The notes under the pieces are model-generated. The model did no database searches. It had not been told where the DNA came from and was given only the letters and a program-made list of their open reading frames with translations. Below are positions 30,366-34,833 of a stretch of 34,833 nt of DNA, in pieces. The translations under genes and the position numbers were made by a program. How positions within the stretch are numbered: position 1 is the stretch's first letter; each line of letters starts with the position of its first letter. The DNA comes from an uncultured Ilumatobacter sp. (GTDB lineage Bacteria > Actinomycetota > Acidimicrobiia > Acidimicrobiales > Ilumatobacteraceae), in the NCBI GenBank assembly GCA_938044705.1, contig CALIOL010000038.1, forward strand, positions 1-34,833, read 5' to 3'.

Positions 30366-30911
30366 ATGGCCGTCAGACTCCCGACCCCAACTGACTCCGA
30401 CGTCCGGACAGTCTTGAACCGGCAGGCCCTGGTCATGTTCGAGTTGGCCAACGAGGTGCTGGAGGACGTGACCCTCGACGAATGCCTCTGGCAGATCAGC
30501 GATCGGAGTTGGACGGTGCACGAATCGAATGGCCGCTTCGTTGGCGAACTGGGCGACGAACCTCCCGACCTGCCAACTCCATCGTTGGGGTGGACGATGT
30601 GGCATCCGATCTGGTGGCTCTCAGTTCTGATCGCCCATGCTCACGGCCAGGAGATTCCAGCGCCGGAGTCCGTGGAGTGGCCAGGCCCAGATTCCGCTCT
30701 CGCAACCATCCGCGAGCTTTGGGATGAGTGGATGCTGTTCGCGAGCGAGCTTGACGAAGCCGACCTCGGCTCGGGCGAGCTGAGCAAGTTCCCATACACC
30801 GACGGTCGACCCTTTGTTCACACGATTGGATGGGCGTCGATGGAGTTGGTCAAGAACCTGTCGGAGATGTGCATGCTCCGCCGGGTCGCGAACGCATTTC
30901 CGGAGCAATGA
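30366..30911 (+). CDS. DinB-like superfamily protein
   Basis: The product is about 181 residues. It has a helical, Trp-rich pattern of the DinB/YfiT four-helix-bundle type: ALVMFELANEVLEDVTLDECLWQISDRSWTVHES, SLGWTMWHPIWWLSVLIAHA, TIRELWDEWMLFASELDEADL, and HTIGWASMELVKNLSEMCMLR. Several His (WHPIWW, IAHAHG, HTIGW) could bind a metal as in this superfamily. In actinobacteria such proteins include mycothiol-dependent transferases, but a specific role cannot be read here. The ATG at 30366 starts the conserved part, and an upstream extension to 30303 looks non-coding. It follows the IS110 remnant. Confidence 0.72.
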   Translation: MAVRLPTPTDSDVRTVLNRQALVMFELANEVLEDVTLDECLWQISDRSWTVHESNGRFVGELGDEPPDLPTPSLGWTMWHPIWWLSVLIAHAHGQEIPAPESVEWPGPDSALATIRELWDEWMLFASELDEADLGSGELSKFPYTDGRPFVHTIGWASMELVKNLSEMCMLRRVANAFPEQ

Positions 30912-30952
30912 CGTTGGATCGAGGGCGACGAGAAACAGAAACCTGACTCGAC

Positions 30953-30996
30953 GTTCTCGCGCAGGTGACCGAGCGAAGGTGCGCCGATCGCGGACG
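30953..30996 (+). repeat. Intergenic repeat motif, copy 2 (diverged)
   Basis: GTTCTCGCGC at 30953 and GTGCGCCGATCGCGGACG at 30979-30996 keep the block order and a 26-base offset of the other copies, with mismatches. Confidence 0.3.
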
Positions 30997-31046
30997 CCTT
31001 CCGCGACCGTTTGGCTGTGTTGATGTGTGCGCCGGGGGTAGTCGGC

Positions 31047-31568
31047 TCAGCCCAAGGACTTGTTTGTCGGCAGGTAATTCTCGTGGCGCAGGATTGCGTA
31101 GGAGAGCGCGTCGCTGCGAGAGCCGTCGGCGTTGGTCCAAGCTTCGACGAATCTTCCCTCCAGCCGGTAGCCGCAGTGTGCGAATACGGACTGCATTGCG
31201 ACGTTGTCATCGCGCGTGGTGGCCTCGATCCGATGAAGCGCGGGATAGGTCGTGAAGAGATAGTCGGTCAGCCACGTGACGGATCGACGACCGATACGGC
31301 GTCCGCGATGTGCTTCGGCAACGCGCAAGTCGAACAACGGGCTGCCGGCTTCGAGATCATCGAGATCCATGATTCGTAGCAGGCCAACTGTGGTAACCCC
31401 TTCGCAGATCCAGAATGACGTGATGTCGTCGGATTCGACGCGGACCTGTGCTGCGGTGTCAGAACTCAAGTGCGGTTCGGCGTGGAATGGCCACTCGTTG
31501 GTAGAGAGAAACTCCACAACCGCTGGCTCGTCGGCGGGCAAGTCCAGCGGTTTGAACTGAAGATCCAT
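31047..31568 (-). CDS. GNAT-family N-acetyltransferase
   Basis: The product is about 173 residues and would transfer an acetyl group from acetyl-CoA to a small molecule or protein N-terminus. The GNAT core is visible: VGLLRIMDLDDLEAGSPLFDLRVAEAHRGRRIGRRSVTWL contains the acyl-CoA loop (RGRRIG), followed by YPALHRIEATTRDDNVAMQSVFAHCGYRLEGRFVEAW, the usual NxxxxxxxxxxGF-like end of the fold (here HCGYRLEG). This resembles RimJ/RimL-type acetyltransferases. The ATG at 31566-31568 (MDLQFKPLDLP) gives a normal start. It is the only minus-strand gene in this accessory stretch. Confidence 0.87.
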   Translation of the reverse strand: MDLQFKPLDLPADEPAVVEFLSTNEWPFHAEPHLSSDTAAQVRVESDDITSFWICEGVTTVGLLRIMDLDDLEAGSPLFDLRVAEAHRGRRIGRRSVTWLTDYLFTTYPALHRIEATTRDDNVAMQSVFAHCGYRLEGRFVEAWTNADGSRSDALSYAILRHENYLPTNKSLG

Positions 31569-31712
31569 GCGCCCAGCTTCCCACGCCGCACCGGCAATCT
31601 GGAGCGCTGAAACGAGCACCGACGTGCCGCTACAAGCGGTTCGAGACTCCTGCGGTGCTCGTCGATATGCGCTGGACCCCACGCGCCACGTCGAGAGCTA
31701 GCGTCAATCCGA

Positions 31713-31979
31713 GTGGTTGATCTCACGAACGAGGAACTCCTGGTGCTCTTTGAGTGTCTTCACCGGATGTGTGAGACCGAGCGGATTGCGGTCAGTCATC
31801 CCGCAGAGGTGGTCGTGATCGACAAGATCGCAGCACAGTTGGAACGTGAGCTGGCGGAGCCGTTCGAGCCGAACTACCCCTCGAGGCTCGCAGCAGCGCG
31901 AGACGGTGTCCTGCACAACTACCGGGAACGGATGGGTGAACACGGGTGGGTCGAGAGGGTGTCGCTCGAACAGACGTAG
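31713..31979 (+). CDS. Small protein of unknown function
   Basis: The product is 88 residues from a GTG: MVDLTNEELLVLFECLHRMCETERIAVSHPAEVVVIDKIAAQLERELAEPFEPNYPSRLAAARDGV forms two helical stretches, and the C-terminus is GWVERVSLEQT. No signal or membrane segment is seen, and I know no family for it. The codon pattern and the helix-forming sequence support a real gene. It lies 144 bp from the divergent acetyltransferase gene. Confidence 0.65.
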   Translation: MVDLTNEELLVLFECLHRMCETERIAVSHPAEVVVIDKIAAQLERELAEPFEPNYPSRLAAARDGVLHNYRERMGEHGWVERVSLEQT

Positions 31980-32059
31980 ATGGACTCCGGAAGTGCCACT
32001 GGGGGCCACCAGGCACACGCTCACCAAGCTGCACAATCTCAAGCGGATCCACCGATCGA

Positions 32060-32078
32060 ACGTGCCGATCGCGAGCGG
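32060..32078 (+). repeat. Intergenic repeat motif, half copy
   Basis: ACGTGCCGATCGCGAGCGG is identical over 19 bases to 33312-33330. The GTTCT block of the full motif is not seen upstream. Confidence 0.5.
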
Positions 32079-32135
32079 GTCGGCTGGCGAGGGCGCGTGT
32101 TGTTATGAGCGGCTACGTTCGGATGAGTGGGGCGG

Positions 32136-32636
32136 ATGGAGTCTGAGGTTGGCAGTCCCGATTCTTGCTCGACGTGCTCGCATGCTCTGGGAGATCACGA
32201 TCGGGACTTCCGTTTTCTGCTTCCTGATGAGTTCTCGGCTCTCGCTCCCGGCGAACTGGAGGCTCGGCTCTCTGGAGACGACAAGTTCCTTCGCGTTGAT
32301 GAGAGTCGATATTTCATTCGCTCGATCATGTCGGTCCGGCTGGTAGGTGGCCATGAGATTGCGTACGCCGTTTGGCTCGAGTCGGACCTCGGAACCCTTC
32401 GACGGGCGTATGAGGTTTGGGACGAGCCGGCCTACATCTCGATGACAATCGAGGGAACGATGGCGAACGATCTGCCTCCCTGGCCAGGTGTTGCAATTGG
32501 GGCCCAAGTTCGGTCCCGCCCTCGAAGCCCTGACGAGTTGCCGTATGTGGTCGGGAGCAGCGTTCCAGCCGTGGCGACGATGCTGAGCGAAGCGTGGGAT
32601 CACGACCACGTGCTGAGAACGCTGCAGAGCGCATAG
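32136..32636 (+). CDS. DUF2199-like protein
   Basis: The product is about 166 residues. It starts with a Cys pair (SCSTCSHALGDHDRDFRFLLPDEF) and then DDKFLRVDESRYFIRSIMSVRLVG, EIAYAVWLESD, WDEPAYISMTIEGTMANDLPPWPG. The order CxxC, DFxFxLPD, YFIR, and the late LPP-W/Y segment are as I recall for DUF2199. The function of that family is unknown. The ATG at 32136 follows GGATGG weakly, and an in-frame GTG at 32127 is also possible. No membrane segment is seen. Confidence 0.75.
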   Translation: MESEVGSPDSCSTCSHALGDHDRDFRFLLPDEFSALAPGELEARLSGDDKFLRVDESRYFIRSIMSVRLVGGHEIAYAVWLESDLGTLRRAYEVWDEPAYISMTIEGTMANDLPPWPGVAIGAQVRSRPRSPDELPYVVGSSVPAVATMLSEAWDHDHVLRTLQSA

Positions 32637-32744
32637 CTGAGCGCGGATGCGCTGATGCGCTGATCGCGATCGGGCGTCGGTGCGAGACGCGTCGAACGTT
32701 TCGATCGCCTTGGCGCCTGCGCTCGCCTTGTCTTCAAAACTCGT

Positions 32745-33164
32745 ATGGGGCACCATTCGCTGGTGATTGAATCGGCAGAGGAGTTCGTCGCGCTACGCAC
32801 GAGCAACAGTCCTTACGACTACCGCAGGGCGGCTCGCGAGTCAGCCAGCGACGCCGTCTGGTTCGACGTCATCGAGCGATTTCACGAAATGCGGGAGTGG
32901 GTCGCTCGCAACAAGACCACATCGGCTGTCGTTCTGGAACGGCTCGCTGCCGATCCTGACCCAAGCGTGAGGTACGCAGTCGCGATGGCCAATCGCATCG
33001 ACGTAGGTCTGTTGCGTTCGCTGTCGCTCGACCCCGATGAGACAGTGCGTTCCCGTGTCGCGCACCACAAGCACGCGCCCGACGACCTAGTCGAGTCGCT
33101 ACGACACGATGAGTCGCCCGTTGTTCGTGAGGCGGCCGAAGCGGCGAGGCTCCGGCGCATCTGA
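32745..33164 (+). CDS. HEAT/LRV-like helical repeat protein
   Basis: The product has 139 residues. After an N-terminal helical part (IESAEEFVALRTSNSPYDYRRAA) there are about three repeats of roughly 22-24 residues: VARNKTTSAVVLERLAADPDPSVRYAVAMAN, the LLRSLSLDPDETVRSRVAHHK block, and APDDLVESLRHDESPVVREAAEAA. The 'L..L..D.d..VR..va' pattern is that of leucine-rich-repeat-variant and HEAT-like proteins, which usually mediate protein-protein contacts. The partner is unknown. The product is short and might be a truncated relative of larger repeat proteins. Confidence 0.75.
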   Translation: MGHHSLVIESAEEFVALRTSNSPYDYRRAARESASDAVWFDVIERFHEMREWVARNKTTSAVVLERLAADPDPSVRYAVAMANRIDVGLLRSLSLDPDETVRSRVAHHKHAPDDLVESLRHDESPVVREAAEAARLRRI

Positions 33165-33515
33165 ACGAAACGCTTCAGCTTGATGTTGTCGATCGGCACC
33201 GATCAGATCAGCGCTGATCCAGCCGGTGTGACCAGCTGAAGATTCGGCAGCGGCGAGCGTCTCGGCGGCGGCGTCGAAAGGCGAACGTTCTGATCGCGTG
33301 GCCACGCCGATACGTGCCGATCGCGAGCGGTCTTGGGTGCTTGGCCTCTGGCGCGTTATCGAGTGACGGACAGGGTTCGTTGCTGTGTCGACGGCACCGG
33401 CGTGGTCGGGTGCGAGCCTCGACAACTCGGATCGTGTGGGATGGAGCCTGTGGCATTGTTTGCCGAGTGCATTCGACGCCGGGTTGGGTGCGAGAGACGC
33501 CTTGGAGGTGTTGTG
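33165..33515. other. 351-bp gene-free stretch with palindrome and repeat
   Basis: No credible gene is visible. It holds a perfect 14-bp palindrome GATCAGCGCTGATC (33206-33219), a copy of the intergenic repeat (33287-33330), and, at its right end, the GGAGG ribosome site of the next gene. Promoter elements for that gene probably lie here but I cannot define them. Confidence 0.5.
33287..33330 (+). repeat. Intergenic repeat motif, copy 3
   Basis: GTTCTGATCGC (33287-33297) and GTGCCGATCGCGAGCGG (33314-33330) are offset by 27 bases, close to copy 1 (28 bases). The second block, with two extra bases on its left, is identical to 32060-32078. Confidence 0.5.
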
Positions 33516-34490
33516 ATGGGTTCAGTCACGTTACGTGTTCGCTCAATCGTGTGGTTCGTGACTGGGGTGTTGCTGGCAACGACAGCAACGTTGATGTTTG
33601 CGAACGCGTGGCGGGTCGATGCGGCGCCTGGCGATGACGACGCAACGTTCGTGTCGATCACACCGTGTCGTCTTGCCGACACCCGCCCCGCCCCAGCGCG
33701 GGTTGGTACTGCGGGGTCGTTGGGTGTTGCTGCTACTCAGACGTTTGGGGTGCATGGATCGAATGGTGAGTGCACGATCCCAACCGAGGCGGTTGCGGTG
33801 TCGTTGAACGTCACGGCGTTGGGTGCAACCGAGCGGTCGTTTCTCACGTTTTGGCCTGACGGGGCGCAGCCGTTGGCGTCGAGTCTGAACCCGGCGCCCG
33901 GTCAGCCGCCGACACCGAACGCTGTCACGGTGGATCTGTCGGCTGCGGGCGGGTTCAACGTGTACAACGATGCCGGGTTGGTGAACGTCGTGATCGATAT
34001 CAACGGCTACTACATCCAAGGATCACTCACCGAGCTTGCATCACGAGTCGCAACACTCGAAACCGCGACGGCCGACCTGGAAACGGCGACCGCGGCGTTG
34101 AATGCATCCCAACCCTTCACCGTGGCCTCCGACTTCACCCTCAGCCCCGTGACTGCGCAGTCGACGGCGACGGCGATCCGTCAAGTGACCGTGACCGCAC
34201 CCGTTGCTGGCCATGTTGCCACCATTGCCTCCGGCTACATGGGAGAGGGCACGGACAGCCAAAGCGTTAGATGCGGGTTGATGGACTCCGTCACTAGCCC
34301 ACCGCTCGGCCTAGATCTGCTGTGGCAGTCGCCGACCGGAGGGGACGAATCGCATTTGTCGGCGAGTCGAGTGTTCCCCATCGCCGCCGGAGAAACCGCC
34401 ACCTACACCCTCGTCTGCGAAAACCTCAGCGGCGGGACGTCGACCATCGCGTCGCCGCAGGTGACCGCGATCTTCACCCCCGCACCCTGA
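33516..34490 (+). CDS. Secreted surface protein with TPCRLxDTRP-type domain
   Basis: The product has 324 residues. A signal peptide (IVWFVTGVLLATTATLMFANA) is followed by a domain at about 43-170 with SITPCRLADTRPAPARVGTAG, AVAVSLNVTALGATERSFLTFWPDGAQP, NAVTVDLSAAGGFNVYNDAGLVNVVIDINGYY. This unit recurs in large secreted proteins of actinobacteria, notably Acidimicrobiia. A short coiled coil (LASRVATLETATADLETATAALN) links it to a C-terminal beta-rich domain of about 120 residues with a Cys pair (VRCGLM, LVCENL) likely forming a disulfide. GGAGG lies 9 bases before the ATG. It has no sortase or membrane anchor at the C-terminus, so it is probably released or bound by partners. Confidence 0.8.
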   Translation: MGSVTLRVRSIVWFVTGVLLATTATLMFANAWRVDAAPGDDDATFVSITPCRLADTRPAPARVGTAGSLGVAATQTFGVHGSNGECTIPTEAVAVSLNVTALGATERSFLTFWPDGAQPLASSLNPAPGQPPTPNAVTVDLSAAGGFNVYNDAGLVNVVIDINGYYIQGSLTELASRVATLETATADLETATAALNASQPFTVASDFTLSPVTAQSTATAIRQVTVTAPVAGHVATIASGYMGEGTDSQSVRCGLMDSVTSPPLGLDLLWQSPTGGDESHLSASRVFPIAAGETATYTLVCENLSGGTSTIASPQVTAIFTPAP

Positions 34491-34743
34491 TCGCCACCGA
34501 ACACGAACCGGTCCCGAAAGGGCGAGTGTCGACCCACACTCAACCCGTTGCGCGGCCCAGCAGAGCGACACCTGCGGCACAACCCAGGTGCTCGATAGTC
34601 ACGTCGCTGCGACAGTCGTCTGCCCGTACAGTTCCGGCAATATGGGCACGCCAATGCGCTCAAAATCGTTCGCCGCGAACGCTGTTGCTGCGAGCCGAGC
34701 GTTGCCGTATCCGCTGGCTAGCTGCTCCGCGTCGCGCGGCCGG

Positions 34744-34833
34744 TCAGGCGGGTGTGGGGTCGATCGGACGCCACGACTCGATCGTGAGCACCAGATCATC
34801 CACGAAGTCGTTCACGAACCGCTCACCCTCCGC
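34744..34833 (-). CDS. C-terminal end of an unidentified protein (runs off the window)
   Basis: On the minus strand the last 29 residues before a TGA read EGERFVNDFVDDLVLTIE and SWRPIDPTPA. The composition and codon pattern look like a real coding end, but too little is visible for a family call. Between this stop and the surface-protein gene lie about 250 bp with no recognised feature. Confidence 0.45.
   Translation of the reverse strand, partial: AEGERFVNDFVDDLVLTIESWRPIDPTPA

Noticed and set aside
30215-33330. Integron cassette array
   Set aside because: Small mixed genes with intergenic repeats suggested it, but no integrase and no RYYYAAC/GTTRRRY attC pairs were found, so only the repeat itself is reported.
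1-34833. CRISPR array
   Set aside because: No regularly spaced direct repeats of 23-40 bases and no cas-like gene were seen.

Overview
The window is high-GC bacterial DNA with dense genes on both strands. Several features point to an actinobacterium, most likely class Acidimicrobiia (Ilumatobacter-like): a WhiB-family iron-sulfur protein, a CdsZ-type zinc-ribbon protein, an F420-type LLM oxidoreductase, a DnaQ/UvrC hybrid nuclease, a Pkn-type Ser/Thr kinase, and a secreted protein with the 'TPCRLxDTRP' surface domain. The class assignment is an inference from gene content. No marker gene was compared.

Region 1 (1-10.65 kb) is core metabolism and envelope. It holds the N-terminal part of PEP carboxylase, a lipoprotein, glycogen synthesis (glgA, glgC), an unrecognised secreted protein, an LLM flavin/F420 oxidoreductase, a class A penicillin-binding protein, and the run cdsZ / small membrane protein / histidine phosphatase. 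RNase P RNA (about 10.65-11.0 kb, minus strand) converges on the phosphatase gene. Region 2 (11.0-14.7 kb, minus strand) has two translationally coupled Tat-exported ferritin-like proteins, then an FGGY sugar/polyol kinase coupled to a small membrane protein. Region 3 (14.9-21.5 kb) holds a GlpC/HdrB-like Fe-S protein, WhiB, trpD overlapping thrB, and a DnaQ-UvrC hybrid nuclease. The nuclease is divergent from a coiled-coil NYN-domain protein, with a palindromic SOS-box-like site between them.

Region 4 (21.6-27.5 kb) lies between tRNA-Asn(GTT) and tRNA-Val(TAC) and also carries tRNA-Ile2(CAT). Its centre is an unusual pair: a lipoprotein with an intact nucleoside-hydrolase Asp motif, followed immediately by a transmembrane Ser/Thr kinase. 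The kinase ectodomain is a close paralogue of the lipoprotein but has lost two of the motif's aspartates. I read the pair as a candidate sensor kinase built from a dead nucleoside hydrolase, and it is the best candidate here for an undescribed system. Two uncharacterised proteins and an inositol-monophosphatase-like enzyme follow.

Region 5 (27.5-34.8 kb), beyond tRNA-Val, is accessory DNA. It contains a resolvase-type HTH remnant, an AAA-ATPase gene with an in-frame stop behind a perfect 16-bp inverted repeat, a possible IS1380-like scrap and a multiply broken IS110 transposase. After these come small unrelated genes (secreted four-Cys protein, DinB-like, GNAT, DUF2199-like, HEAT/LRV-like, surface protein). 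A recurring intergenic motif lies among them. The window ends in the C-terminus of a minus-strand gene.
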